Origin: Chitinophagaceae bacterium
GTDB lineage: Bacteria; Bacteroidota; Bacteroidia; Chitinophagales; UBA10324
Reading direction: 5' to 3'
Assembly (NCBI GenBank): GCA_947474435.1
Contig: CANJII010000004.1
Coordinates: forward strand, 1 to 64,000
DNA length: 64,000 nucleotides
Positions 25,920 to 35,491 of the stretch are shown here, piece by piece. The position numbers were made by a program, and so were the translations under genes. A model generated the notes under the pieces. That model made no database searches, was not told the DNA's origin, and was given only the letters and a program-made list of their open reading frames with translations. Numbering within the stretch: position 1 is the stretch's first letter; every line of letters begins with the position of its first letter.

Positions 25920-28781
25920 TTACGATTCGACAAATAATTCCCGCTTCAAAAATTTTCCTGTAAAGCTTTCCTTTCTTTTTGCTACCACTTCAGGTGAACC
26001 TTCGCAAACAATATTGCCACCGCGATGACCACCTTCAGGACCGAGATCAATAATGTGGTCGGCCAGTTTTATTACATCCATGTTGTGTTCAATAACTAAA
26101 ACGGTGTTGCCTTTATCGGTGAGTTTATTTAATACATCCATCAGCACTCGCACATCTTCAAAATGCAAACCTGTGGTGGGTTCATCTAAAATATAAAATG
26201 TGTTGCCGGTGTCTTTGCGCGAAAGTTCGGTGCTGAGTTTCACGCGCTGTGCTTCGCCACCGCTTAAAGTTGTTGCCTGTTGTCCGAGGTGAATGTATCC
26301 GAGTCCAACATCCTGCATGGTTTTTATTTTGCGATGTATGCGCGGCATGTTTTCAAAAAATGCTACTGCTTCATCCACTGTCATTTCCAATACATCGCTG
26401 ATAGATTTTCCTCTGTATCGTACCTCCAGTGTTTCACGGTTATATCTTTTTCCCAAACATTTTTCACAGGGTACATATACATCGGGGAGAAAATTCATTT
26501 CAATGGTTCGCATGCCTGCACCTTCGCACACCTCACATCGTCCGCCTTTTACATTGAAAGAAAATCGTCCGGGTTTGTATCCGCGGATTTTTGCTTCGGG
26601 CAGCATGGTAAACAAATCGCGAATATCACTGAACACTGAAATGTAAGTTGCGGGATTGCTCCGGGGTGTTCTTCCAATGGGCGATTGGTCAATCTCAATA
26701 ACCTTATCAATGTTTTTGAGCCCATCCACCTTTTCATAAGGCAGGGGCTTCATGTGGGAGTGATAAGAATAATTACTGAGAATTGGATACAGCGTTTCGT
26801 TTATGAGTGTGCTCTTGCCGCTACCGCTCACTCCCGTAACGCCAATTAATTTTCCTAACGGAAATTTAATCGAGATGTTTTTCAGGTTATTTCCGGTAAC
26901 TCCGGTGAGTGAAATAAATTTTCCGTTTCCTTTTCTTCTTTCTTTCGGAATGGCGATTGTTTTTTTTCCGCTTAAAAAATCAGCCGTCTCAGATCCTTGT
27001 TTTAAAAATTCTTTCACTGTACCCTGCGCAACAATTTTTCCGCCATGTACTCCAGCACGCGGCCCAATATCAATGAGGTGATCAGCAGCAAGCATTATGT
27101 CCTTATCGTGCTCAACTACTATCACCGTATTATCCAATTGCGATAAATGTTTTAATGCGCTGATGAGTCTTTCGTTATCGCACTGATGCAAACCAATACT
27201 TGGTTCATCTAAAATATAAGTGATGCCGCTGAGTTGCGAACCGATTTGTGTTGCCAACCGAATGCGCTGCGATTCTCCCCCGCTCATGCTTCGTGCAGGT
27301 CGGTCAAGTGATAAATAATCCAAACCAACATCCAATAAAAAAGTTAATCGCTCACGAATTTCTTTCAGCACATCGCGCGCAATTGTTTTTTGTTTTTCGC
27401 TGATACGGTCTTCCAAACCCTCCATCCAATTTCGCAGCGCACCAATATCCATTGCTGATAGTTGAGCAATATTTTTTTCATCAATTCGAAAGAAGAGCGC
27501 TTCTTTTTTTAACCGTGCGCCGTTGCAGTCGGGGCACGAAGTTGTTTCCATAAATTCTTCGGCCCACTTGCGCAATGTATCTGATGAGGTATCGCGGAAC
27601 AATCGCTTGATCATGTTTATCACACCTTCAAATCCGGTGTTGTAGTTCCATGATTGCACATCGTCGAAGTTCAGATTCACCTCAACTTTTTCTTCTTCCG
27701 ATCCATACAAAATAGTATTGAGTGCCGGTTTCGGAATTTCATTGATGGGAGTGGAAAAAGAAAATTTATGTTTCTGTGCCAACGCGCGCAACTGATCGAA
27801 CATAAAATTTTCGCGCACTTCACCCATTGGTTTTATAGCTCCCTGATTGATGCTTTTTGTTTCATCGGGAATAACTTCTTTCCAGTTAACCTGATAAATA
27901 AACCCGAGCCCCTTGCATTGCTGGCAGGCACCGTAAGGTGAGTTGAATGAAAATGAATTAGGTGAAGGATCTTCATAGCTCACACCCGTTGTGGGATCCA
28001 TAAATGCACGACTGAAAAAATGAACACGATTGGTTTCGTGCTCGAGAATCATAATTAATTCTTTCCCCAACTTCAGTGCAAGTTCTATTGATTTTTTTAA
28101 TCGCTCGGCTGATTCATCGTCCATTGAGATGCGGTCAATCACCAACTCAATGTCGTGAACTTTGTAACGGTCTACCTGCATTTTATCTTTCAGGTCAAGC
28201 AACTCACCATCCACCCGAACTTTAGAGTAGCCTTGTTTGCGCACCTGTTCAAACAATTCGCGGTAGTGACCTTTGCGACCACGCACCAATGGAGCAAGTA
28301 TGATTATTTTTTGTTCGGCGAAATTCTTTTTTACCTGTTCAATAATCTGTTCTTCACTGAAGCGCTGCATTTTTTCACCGCTTGAAAAAGAAAATGCTTC
28401 GGAAGCGCGCGCAAATAACAAGCGCAGAAAATCATAAATCTCAGTAACAGTGCCAACAGTTGAGCGCGGATTTTTGCTGGTAGTTTTTTGTTCAATGGAT
28501 ATTACAGGACTGAGTCCGGTGATTTTATCTACATCGGGCCGCTCCATATCGCCGATGAACTGACGCGCGTAAGCCGAAAAACTTTCCATGTAGCGCCGCT
28601 GACCTTCAGCATAAATGGTATCGAATGCAAGCGATGATTTTCCGCTGCCGCTGATGCCGGTGATGACCACTAATTTATTTCTTGGAATGCTGATGTCAAT
28701 GTTCTTGAGGTTATGAACGCGCGCGCCATATACATTCAGCGCTTCCAAATCAAAATCAACTTCGTTTAATACTTCGCTCAT
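25920..28781 (-). CDS. uvrA: UvrA, excinuclease ABC subunit A
   Basis: A 953-residue protein of the usual UvrA length. It has two ABC ATPase modules with Walker A motifs GISGSGKS (42-49) and GVSGSGKST in the second half, signature motifs SMSGGESQRIRLA and TLSGGEAQRVKL, Walker B LDEPSIGLH and LDEPTTGLHF, and zinc-finger cysteines CQQC, CPDC and CEVC/CEKC. It recognises DNA lesions, then loads UvrB in nucleotide excision repair. Lone gene here, without uvrB or uvrC. The 279 nt upstream hold no ORF. Confidence 0.98.
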   Translation of the reverse strand: MSEVLNEVDFDLEALNVYGARVHNLKNIDISIPRNKLVVITGISGSGKSSLAFDTIYAEGQRRYMESFSAYARQFIGDMERPDVDKITGLSPVISIEQKTTSKNPRSTVGTVTEIYDFLRLLFARASEAFSFSSGEKMQRFSEEQIIEQVKKNFAEQKIIILAPLVRGRKGHYRELFEQVRKQGYSKVRVDGELLDLKDKMQVDRYKVHDIELVIDRISMDDESAERLKKSIELALKLGKELIMILEHETNRVHFFSRAFMDPTTGVSYEDPSPNSFSFNSPYGACQQCKGLGFIYQVNWKEVIPDETKSINQGAIKPMGEVRENFMFDQLRALAQKHKFSFSTPINEIPKPALNTILYGSEEEKVEVNLNFDDVQSWNYNTGFEGVINMIKRLFRDTSSDTLRKWAEEFMETTSCPDCNGARLKKEALFFRIDEKNIAQLSAMDIGALRNWMEGLEDRISEKQKTIARDVLKEIRERLTFLLDVGLDYLSLDRPARSMSGGESQRIRLATQIGSQLSGITYILDEPSIGLHQCDNERLISALKHLSQLDNTVIVVEHDKDIMLAADHLIDIGPRAGVHGGKIVAQGTVKEFLKQGSETADFLSGKKTIAIPKERRKGNGKFISLTGVTGNNLKNISIKFPLGKLIGVTGVSGSGKSTLINETLYPILSNYSYHSHMKPLPYEKVDGLKNIDKVIEIDQSPIGRTPRSNPATYISVFSDIRDLFTMLPEAKIRGYKPGRFSFNVKGGRCEVCEGAGMRTIEMNFLPDVYVPCEKCLGKRYNRETLEVRYRGKSISDVLEMTVDEAVAFFENMPRIHRKIKTMQDVGLGYIHLGQQATTLSGGEAQRVKLSTELSRKDTGNTFYILDEPTTGLHFEDVRVLMDVLNKLTDKGNTVLVIEHNMDVIKLADHIIDLGPEGGHRGGNIVCEGSPEVVAKRKESFTGKFLKRELFVES

Positions 28782-29018
28782 AATTGGGGGCGCAAAGAAA
28801 GGATAAGCGAATGAGAAGTGAAGTAATTTTTCACCTTTTGTTTTAATGTTTTTGAAATTATTGATAGATTCATAGTACTAAAAACCAACATACAGTTTTG
28901 TTCTATTTATTCTCAGAGTTGTATTTCTCAGTTGTTCTCAGTATGAAATCTTTAGCATCAATATCAATGAATAAAATCTAATCGGCTTTGCTCCTTGTTT
29001 TACCTTACGCGAAATATT

Positions 29019-29053
29019 AATCTGCAATCTGTATTTTGCAATCAGTAATTCTG
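29019..29053. repeat. Near-tandem aatctg/aatcag repeat before the Crp gene
   Basis: attaatctgcaatctg, then gtattttgcaatcagtaa and ttctg: degenerate units of about 8 nt just upstream of the ATG at 29061. Same style as 12050, 56297 and 58311. Confidence 0.4.
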
Positions 29054-29060
29054 TCTTCAA

Positions 29061-29627
29061 ATGGGAAAACTGAAAAAATTTATTTCGCAATTTGTAACCC
29101 TCACACCTGATGAGTTTCTGGAGGTTTACAAATTTTTTTCGCTGCTTGAATTAAAGCACGGCGAATACTTTGTGAAGGAAGGAAAAGTTGGAAGGCAACT
29201 TGCGTTCATACAAAGCGGATACATGCGCAAGTACATCAACGCATATGAAGGTGAAGAAACCATTCACCTTTCACCGCCGGGCGAATTCATCATTCCGTTT
29301 TACAGTTTTTTTTCGCAACAACCTTCGCACGAAAATCTGCAGGCGGTTACTGATTGCGAGTTGCTGGTTATTCCGTATCAGTCGGTTGAAAATCTGTATT
29401 CGCAACATCCGAAACTCGAACGGCTGGGAAGATTAATTATGCAGCATCATGTTTTATTGAAAGAGGAAAGAGTGATTTCGTTTGTGCGACAGACAACTGA
29501 AGAGCGTTACACTACTTTAATGGAAAAACACGCCGACTATTTTCATTTCATTCCGCTGCAATACATCGCATCTTATCTTGGAATGACTCCTGAAACTTTG
29601 AGCAGGATTAGGGCAAAGAAAAAATAG
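29061..29627 (+). CDS. Crp/Fnr family transcription regulator
   Basis: A 188-residue protein with an N-terminal cyclic-nucleotide-binding jelly roll (about 15-125, LKHGEYFVKEGKVGRQLAFIQSGYMRKY, CELLVIPY) and a C-terminal helix-turn-helix (FIPLQYIASYLGMTPETLSRIR). The Bacteroidota-type Crp/Fnr has no FeS cysteines or strict cAMP-contact residues, so the effector is unknown. Short stop-to-start distance to the next hydrolase (98 nt) makes co-regulation possible but unproven. Immediately preceded by the repeat at 29019. Confidence 0.93.
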   Translation: MGKLKKFISQFVTLTPDEFLEVYKFFSLLELKHGEYFVKEGKVGRQLAFIQSGYMRKYINAYEGEETIHLSPPGEFIIPFYSFFSQQPSHENLQAVTDCELLVIPYQSVENLYSQHPKLERLGRLIMQHHVLLKEERVISFVRQTTEERYTTLMEKHADYFHFIPLQYIASYLGMTPETLSRIRAKKK

Positions 29628-29724
29628 AATATTACATGTGATTACATTTTCTTAATACCAGAATTTTCAATTTCCTCCTTTGCTATCTTAAAAAATATAT
29701 TTTAGCACCTCTAAGTTTCAAGCT

Positions 29725-30492
29725 ATGGAATACCAGATAAAGGAAGAAGGCGATTTTAAATACATTGAAGAGGGCGAAGGCGAAACACTGATGCTGCTGC
29801 ACGGGCTGTTTGGCGCGCTTAGTAATTTTCAATTTATACTCGACGAATTTAAGGGGAAGTACAAGGTGGTGATTCCAATTATTCCTATCACAGAGATAGA
29901 AATTTTCAGTGCGACTGTAAAAGGACTAGAGCGATATGTTCATCAGTTTGTGCAGGCGCGCAAGTACGATACTTTTATTCTGCTTGGCAATTCGCTTGGC
30001 GGTCACATTGCGCAATTGTATTGTCTGGCTCATCCTGAAAAAGTGAAGGCAATGATTTTGACCGGTGCGAGTGGTTTGTTTGAAAGCTCAATGGGCAGCA
30101 CTTTTCCGAAGCGTGGTGATTATGAATACATGAAGCAGCGCACTGAATATACTTTCTATGACCCGAAGACGGCGACCAAGGAATTAGTAGATGAAGTTTT
30201 TGAAATGGTGAACAATCGCGGTAAAGCATTCCGGATTATTTCGGTTGCAAAATCTGCCATGCGCGAAAATCTTGCATCTGATTTACATAATATCAAGTGT
30301 CCTGTTTGTTTAATCTGGGGTAAGCAGGATACCATTACTCCGCCATTTGTGGCTGAGGAATTCAAGCATTTAATTACTCACGCCGATTTATATTGGATGG
30401 ATAAATGTGGTCACGCGCCGATGATGGAAAAGCCCGAAGAATTTAATATACTCTTGCACCAATTTCTTGATAAAATTTCCGTTACGGCCTAA
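29725..30492 (+). CDS. Alpha/beta-hydrolase
   Basis: A 255-residue alpha/beta-hydrolase fold: MLLHGLFG (oxyanion region), LLGNSLGGH with nucleophile Ser90 in GNSLGG, WGKQDTITPP with Asp202, and KCGHAPMMEKPEEF with His230. All three catalytic residues are present. Substrate unknown; esterase, thioesterase or C-C hydrolase are all possible. Conserved neighbour of CBS-domain, NAD-kinase and BamA-like genes in Bacteroidota. The next gene starts 8 nt later. Confidence 0.93.
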   Translation: MEYQIKEEGDFKYIEEGEGETLMLLHGLFGALSNFQFILDEFKGKYKVVIPIIPITEIEIFSATVKGLERYVHQFVQARKYDTFILLGNSLGGHIAQLYCLAHPEKVKAMILTGASGLFESSMGSTFPKRGDYEYMKQRTEYTFYDPKTATKELVDEVFEMVNNRGKAFRIISVAKSAMRENLASDLHNIKCPVCLIWGKQDTITPPFVAEEFKHLITHADLYWMDKCGHAPMMEKPEEFNILLHQFLDKISVTA

Positions 30493-30500
30493 ACACATTC

Positions 30501-31163
30501 ATGAGAGCTGCTGATTTAATAACGCACTCGGTGCCTGTTCTGAAAAAAACTGACACCGGTTCATTCGCTTTACAAACCATGGCTGACCATCATCTTTCGC
30601 AATTGCCCATTGTGCAAAACGAAAAATTGCTGGGGCTGGTGCGCGAAGAAGATATTCTGAATCATCACAACAACGAAGCGAAGTTGCAGGAGATGAAACT
30701 GAAATTGCTGAAGCCATTCATTCACGACTACGAACATATTTTTGAAGTGCTGAAAGTTTCGAGCGAGTTGAAACTGAAAGTAATTCCGGTGGTGGATAAG
30801 GATGAAATTTATTTGGGTGCCATTACACTCGAAGACCTGATGAATTATTTCGCGCGCGATACGGATATACTGGAGCCGGGCGCAATTGTGGTTCTGGAAA
30901 TTGCAGTGGGTGATTATTCGCTCGCTGATATTGCACGAATCATAGAACAGGAGAGCGCGAAAATTTTATGTGTGTTTGCCGGCACCGATAAGGAGAAAAC
31001 AAAAATTGAACTGACACTGAAACTGAATGTATCGGATATTCAGGGAATTATTCAATCACTGCAGCGACACAGTTATGTGATTAAGGATTCGTACCAGGAA
31101 CCGGAATATTTCGAAGACCTGAAAGACCGCTATGATTCACTCATGGATTACCTGGATGTTTAA
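30501..31163 (+). CDS. CBS-domain protein
   Basis: A 220-residue protein with two CBS motifs (SVPVLKKTDTGSFALQTMADHHLSQLPIV and LKVSSELKLKVIPVVDKDEIYLGAITLEDLM) and a C-terminal ACT/GAD-like region (ALVVLEIAVGDYSLADIARIIEQESAKILCV). CBS pairs bind adenine nucleotides and sense energy state. Commonly located just before NAD kinase in Bacteroidota, as here, so it may regulate that enzyme (inference). Overlaps the next ORF by 32 nt. Confidence 0.9.
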   Translation: MRAADLITHSVPVLKKTDTGSFALQTMADHHLSQLPIVQNEKLLGLVREEDILNHHNNEAKLQEMKLKLLKPFIHDYEHIFEVLKVSSELKLKVIPVVDKDEIYLGAITLEDLMNYFARDTDILEPGAIVVLEIAVGDYSLADIARIIEQESAKILCVFAGTDKEKTKIELTLKLNVSDIQGIIQSLQRHSYVIKDSYQEPEYFEDLKDRYDSLMDYLDV

Positions 31164-32649
31164 TTTTTGCTCTATATTTTTTTTACCGCAGAGCCGCAAA
31201 GGCGTAGAGTTTCTTAGAAATAAAATTTTATCCGCAAGAAATATTTTTTTACTCATTCTCTTTTTCTCTGCAACTCAAAATTCGCAAGCACAGGTTTTAA
31301 TTGATTCGATTTATAAAAAGGATTTTAATGTATTCATTCACGATATTGTGATTGAAGGAAATAAAAAAACGAAGGAGCAGATTATTTTTCGTCAGCTTAC
31401 ATTTAAAAAAGGTGACTCGATTCCGTTTTACAGTTTGCAAACTATTCTGAATGAAAGCAAGCAGTATATCATCAACACGGGTTTGTTTTATAATGTATCA
31501 CTCAACATACGCAATTGGGAAGGCAGCAACATGGATATATTTATTTCGCTGGAAGAACGGCTTTACACTTACCCGATTCCGACGGTTGATATTTTTGACC
31601 GGAATTTTAATGCGTGGTTTGTAGAACATCATCACGATGGAAAAAGATTGCAATACGGAATTCGTTTTCTGCAAATGAATATGCGGGGCAGAAATGAAAG
31701 TATGCGCATCAATGCTATGTTCGGGTTCTCGCAAAAGTTTGAATTATCATACACCATTCCGTTCATCAATCAAAAACAGAAAGTTGGATTGCAATTCAAA
31801 TCATCATACACGCGAAGCAAGTTTGCCACTTACGAAACACTCGACAATCACGAGCAGTTTTATTTTAATGCTGATTCTTTTGTAAGAAGAACTTTTTTAA
31901 CGCAACTGGATTTCACTGTGAAGCCCGGCTTCGAAGACAAGCATATTTTCTCTGTCGGATTTTTACATTCGGAAGTGTATGACACTGTTACACATCTCAA
32001 TCCTGATTTTTATCTGAACGGAAAAGTGTTACAGGAATACTTTGCGCTCGGTTACACTTTCGTTCACGACCGCCGCGATATTGTTGGCTTTCCGCTGCAT
32101 GGAAGTTATTTTGATATTGGGGTTTCTGCTTTCGGAATTCTGCCGACTGATAACACGCATCTTTATTCGCTGCAAATCAATCACGCGAAATATTTTCAGG
32201 CAGGAAAAAATTTATACTTCGCCATCCGCAACAAACTGAAATTTTCTTCTCCTGTAAAACAACCTTACTACACGCAAAAGGGATTCGGTTACAAACTCGA
32301 TTATGTAAGCGGCTACGAATATTATGTGGTGGATGGGCAAAGTTTCTGGTTGGGAAAACTGGTTTCGCGCTATCGCATTTTAAAATTCGCGCTGCCGAAT
32401 AATTTTCAAAACAATGTGGTGAAGGCAAGTAAATTTCCATTCAATGTTTTTTTAGTCGGTCAATTGGATGCAGGTTATGTGAAGGATGATTATTACAACA
32501 AAGGAAATCCGCTCAACAATTCACTGCTCATTGGCGGCGGACCAGGAATTGATGTGGTGATGTTTTACGATGTAGATTTTCAGTTGCAGTATTCTTTCAA
32601 CCTTCGGGGAGAAAATGGGTTATTTTTACACTTCAGTTCGTTCTTCTAA
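31132..32649 (+). CDS. BamA/TamA-like outer-membrane protein with POTRA domain
   Basis: A 505-residue protein: signal sequence near residues 30-52 (FLLILFFSATQNSQAQ), a POTRA domain (about 67-145, HDIVIEGNKKTKEQIIFRQL ... GLFYNVSLNI), and a C-terminal 16-strand Omp85-type barrel (YTFVHDRRDIVGFPLHGSYF ... VQYSFNLRGENGLFLHFSSFF). The single visible POTRA is shorter than the five of BamA, so it is closer to TamA or patatin-associated types. The start is uncertain: both possible ATGs (31132, 31156) lie inside or at the end of the CBS gene, and the leader contains a CCGCAGAG-type repeat (31186-31209) that looks like inserted DNA. Confidence 0.85.
   Translation: MIHSWITWMFNFCSIFFLPQSRKGVEFLRNKILSARNIFLLILFFSATQNSQAQVLIDSIYKKDFNVFIHDIVIEGNKKTKEQIIFRQLTFKKGDSIPFYSLQTILNESKQYIINTGLFYNVSLNIRNWEGSNMDIFISLEERLYTYPIPTVDIFDRNFNAWFVEHHHDGKRLQYGIRFLQMNMRGRNESMRINAMFGFSQKFELSYTIPFINQKQKVGLQFKSSYTRSKFATYETLDNHEQFYFNADSFVRRTFLTQLDFTVKPGFEDKHIFSVGFLHSEVYDTVTHLNPDFYLNGKVLQEYFALGYTFVHDRRDIVGFPLHGSYFDIGVSAFGILPTDNTHLYSLQINHAKYFQAGKNLYFAIRNKLKFSSPVKQPYYTQKGFGYKLDYVSGYEYYVVDGQSFWLGKLVSRYRILKFALPNNFQNNVVKASKFPFNVFLVGQLDAGYVKDDYYNKGNPLNNSLLIGGGPGIDVVMFYDVDFQLQYSFNLRGENGLFLHFSSFF
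31186..31209. repeat. Degenerate octamer repeat ccgcagag / ccgcaaag / gcgtagag
   Basis: Three tandem 8-nt units with the pattern of a widely scattered cgcagaga-type intergenic repeat. Here it is read through as leader coding sequence of the BamA-like ORF. Confidence 0.5.
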
Positions 32650-32664
32650 CTAAATAAAAATATT

Positions 32665-33543
32665 TTGACAGTAGCGCTTTACAGCAGGCAATTAAATGTG
32701 CGACATGCTGTTTTTATTCAGAAGTTATTGCACACTTTGCACGATCGCGGATTTCAAACGCTCGTTCATGCACCTTACTACCAACAGTTGCGCGAGCATC
32801 TTGAGGTGCCAAATTCTTTCCGCACTTTCAGCAATCATAAAGATTTGCATCAGCACATTGAGTGCATGTTTTCATTGGGTGGCGATGGCACCTTGCTCGA
32901 CACACTCAGCTTTGTGCGCGATTATAAAATTCCGGTGCTCGGCATCAACATCGGTCGCCTTGGATTTTTAGCAAACATTGGCAAGGAAGAAATTGATTCC
33001 GCACTTGAAGCTTTGCAGAAAGGAAGTTATGTGCACGACCGCCGCTCACTCATTGAACTCGACAGTAACAAACCACTTTTCGGAAATGTGAATTATGCGC
33101 TCAACGAATTTGCGATTCACAAAAAAGATACTTCTGCCATGATTACTATTCACGCTTATATCAATGGCGAATTTTTAAACTCCTACTGGGCTGATGGATT
33201 AATTGTGAGCACTCCTACCGGTTCCACAGGTTATAGTTTGAGTTGCGGTGGACCTATTCTTACTCCGCAGTCGGCGAGTTTTGTTGTTACACCAATTGCG
33301 CCACACAACTTAAATGTGCGACCAATAGTTGTTCCGGATGATTCTGTTATTTCATTCGAGATAGAAGGTCGCGGCGATAATTATCTGTGTACTCTGGATT
33401 CGCGCTACGAAACCATTGACAATTCATTTCACATTGCTGTAAAAAAATGCGCCTTCAATATTGACCTCGTGCGCCTTGCCGACCACAACTTTTTGAATAC
33501 ACTTACCAAGAAATTACATTGGGGGAGTGATAGTCGGAATTGA
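32665..33543 (+). CDS. nadK: NAD kinase
   Basis: A 292-residue NAD kinase: LGGDGTLLDT (Asp74 catalytic), GINIGRLGFLA, NEFAIHKKDTSAMI and WADGLIVSTPTGSTGYSLSCGGPI, all as in PpnK/NadK. It phosphorylates NAD to NADP. Start is TTG at 32665, 15 nt after the stop of the BamA-like gene; no ATG is near. The cluster hydrolase-CBS-Omp85-nadK is a conserved Bacteroidota neighbourhood. Confidence 0.97.
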   Translation: MTVALYSRQLNVRHAVFIQKLLHTLHDRGFQTLVHAPYYQQLREHLEVPNSFRTFSNHKDLHQHIECMFSLGGDGTLLDTLSFVRDYKIPVLGINIGRLGFLANIGKEEIDSALEALQKGSYVHDRRSLIELDSNKPLFGNVNYALNEFAIHKKDTSAMITIHAYINGEFLNSYWADGLIVSTPTGSTGYSLSCGGPILTPQSASFVVTPIAPHNLNVRPIVVPDDSVISFEIEGRGDNYLCTLDSRYETIDNSFHIAVKKCAFNIDLVRLADHNFLNTLTKKLHWGSDSRN

Positions 33544-33576
33544 ATTTAGCTTATTGCAATTATTTTTAACCCGAGT

Positions 33577-34347
33577 TCATTTTTCATAAATAAATACTGT
33601 AGTATTATATTTTACAAATTGCTTTTTATAATTGATGGTCAGGTTATCAAGCAAACAAAAAACAGGTAGTGCAAATTTTCCAAAAAACAGTTTCTTATTC
33701 CATAAACTCATACCCCTTGACGGAACGCGCATAACCGGTTTAACCGCAATTTTCTTAAATCCGGTAACCGATTCAATTAATCGCATGTAGTTTTCTTCGG
33801 TTCTGTATATGTGTTTTTCATTTGACTGTGTTTTACGCATGGTTTGTTCAAATAGAAATATGCGCCCTCCTTTTTTAAGCACACGATAAAATTCTTTCAA
33901 ATACAAAACCAACATTTCATCAGAGATGTGTTGTAAAACCCAGTGCGAAAAAATTTTATTGAATGAATTATCCTGGTTTGGAATTAATGTTCCGGACAAA
34001 TGTTCGAATGAAACATTTGTGAAGTTTCGCGTTTCGTTATTCGCAATTTCTAACATGTTTTTTGAAATGTCAATTCCTGAAATATTCTTTACATGCGGGG
34101 CTAAAAAAAAAGTAACCCTTCCTACACCACAACCAAAATCAAGAACCGAATCATTTTTTTGTGGGTTAATATTTTTATATAAATATTTTTTGGTGAAATA
34201 ATCGCGATAAACATTTGCGTGAACAGCTTCTTTTGTTTGGCTCACATCTAATACGGCATTAATATTTTTATGCGAATTTGCGGTACTATCAAAAAAAGAT
34301 TCTACTTCCCTGCTGTCAATCCCCCCATCCTTTTCATGATTTCCCAT
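33577..34347 (-). CDS. SAM-dependent methyltransferase (paralogue of 36493-37263)
   Basis: A 256-residue class I methyltransferase with motif I VLDFGCGVGRVTFF, motif post-I GIDISKNMLEIA and ISFEHLSG; the C-terminal half has IFLFEQTMR and KPVMRVPSRGMSLWNKKL. The end shows the same order and residues as the methyltransferase at 36493. Substrate may be a sugar or lipid acceptor of the surface glycan. The ATG at 34347 lies 46 nt inside the preceding FemAB-like gene, so the two are coupled. Confidence 0.9.
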   Translation of the reverse strand: MGNHEKDGGIDSREVESFFDSTANSHKNINAVLDVSQTKEAVHANVYRDYFTKKYLYKNINPQKNDSVLDFGCGVGRVTFFLAPHVKNISGIDISKNMLEIANNETRNFTNVSFEHLSGTLIPNQDNSFNKIFSHWVLQHISDEMLVLYLKEFYRVLKKGGRIFLFEQTMRKTQSNEKHIYRTEENYMRLIESVTGFKKIAVKPVMRVPSRGMSLWNKKLFFGKFALPVFCLLDNLTINYKKQFVKYNTTVFIYEK

Positions 34348-35348
34348 AGTGTATTTTTTATCGGGTTAAAAATATATGTTTTTTTATAGGAAGGTAGTTC
34401 AGTTAATCCAAACCCTTTTTTAAATCCGGTAATTCCAATCGAAAATTTTTTGTTGTCTTCATTTCCTTCTTGTGCAACTTGTCCGAAATAAAATTTACAT
34501 ATTTTTTGTTGTCTAAATAATTTCATTAATTCATAATATAAATAATGTCCTGCGCCGATGTCATTTTTTATGCTTCCGCCAAATAATGAATATGCATTTG
34601 TTCCGTATTTAACAAAAAGCGAAACAGCTAATATTTCGTTTCCTCTTTTTACCTGATGAGTTGAAAGTTCAAACTTTCCAGATAACAGGTTAAAATACTG
34701 ATCGGTTAATTTTTTGTGCGGGGGTGGTTTTACAGGAATCTGCTGACTAAATATTTTTTTAAGTGTTTCATGAAATAAATCTGAATCATTTAATTCTGAA
34801 AATTCTAAATTATTATCGAGTGCTTTCTTTAAATTCCGTTTAGTGTTTCGGTTAAACTTATTATAAAATTGGTCTCCATTATCTTCACATAAATCCACAT
34901 AGGCTGAATTAAAATGAAAATCATCCTTGCTTTTGAAATTAAATTTTAATAACAATTCAGGGTTACCATAAACGCCATAAATCTGTGCAGAAACTATTTG
35001 TTCATCTTTAATAAATTGGTCAACTGCGGTCTGAAGTTTTAAAATTCTTTTTGCAATTTCCGTTTGGTCTGTAATTAAGGGATCACAAATCAATTCGCCA
35101 TATTGAAAAATAAATTTTGAAACTGCTTTCGAAATATTTCCGAGCTTAATGCTCTCCCAATAATAAATTTTTACTCCGGCAATTAATTTTTCAGCCTCCC
35201 ATAATTCAAAATATATCGGTTTGTTCTTGTATAAAGATTGAATTTGATCGTATATGGTGTTTTGAAAAAAATTAGAATTGAGTTCAGCAAGTTCATTCCA
35301 TAAAAGTTTATTACTCGATTCCTGTTTTGAAACAATTATTGAAGACAT
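34302..35348 (-). CDS. FemAB-like acyl/aminoacyl transferase (GNAT fold), paralogue of 40172-41221
   Basis: A 348-residue protein of the FemAB/GNAT type used in cell-surface glycan modification: NELAELNSNFFQNTIYDQIQ, WEAEKLIAGVKIYYWES, FNRNTKRNLKKALDNN, VKYGTNAYSLFGGSIKNDIGAGHYLYYELMKLF and FSIGITGFKKGFG. The order matches the BioF2-like/peptidoglycan bridge family. Substrate not known: an N-acyl group or amino acid for a sugar is likely. No signal peptide; probably acts on the cytoplasmic face. Overlaps the next gene by 46 nt. Confidence 0.8.
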   Translation of the reverse strand: MSSIIVSKQESSNKLLWNELAELNSNFFQNTIYDQIQSLYKNKPIYFELWEAEKLIAGVKIYYWESIKLGNISKAVSKFIFQYGELICDPLITDQTEIAKRILKLQTAVDQFIKDEQIVSAQIYGVYGNPELLLKFNFKSKDDFHFNSAYVDLCEDNGDQFYNKFNRNTKRNLKKALDNNLEFSELNDSDLFHETLKKIFSQQIPVKPPPHKKLTDQYFNLLSGKFELSTHQVKRGNEILAVSLFVKYGTNAYSLFGGSIKNDIGAGHYLYYELMKLFRQQKICKFYFGQVAQEGNEDNKKFSIGITGFKKGFGLTELPSYKKTYIFNPIKNTLWEIMKRMGGLTAGK

Positions 35349-35491
35349 TTTAATATAAACGGGTTAACTGATTTGTTGGAGGTAAAACTAATTTAGAAAT
35401 GAATTAAGAAAATCAAACAGGCATTTTTGTTTTAACTGCACAAAATCTAATTCATTATTAAAATGCTGTTAATATTGTGTTTTTAAAAATC

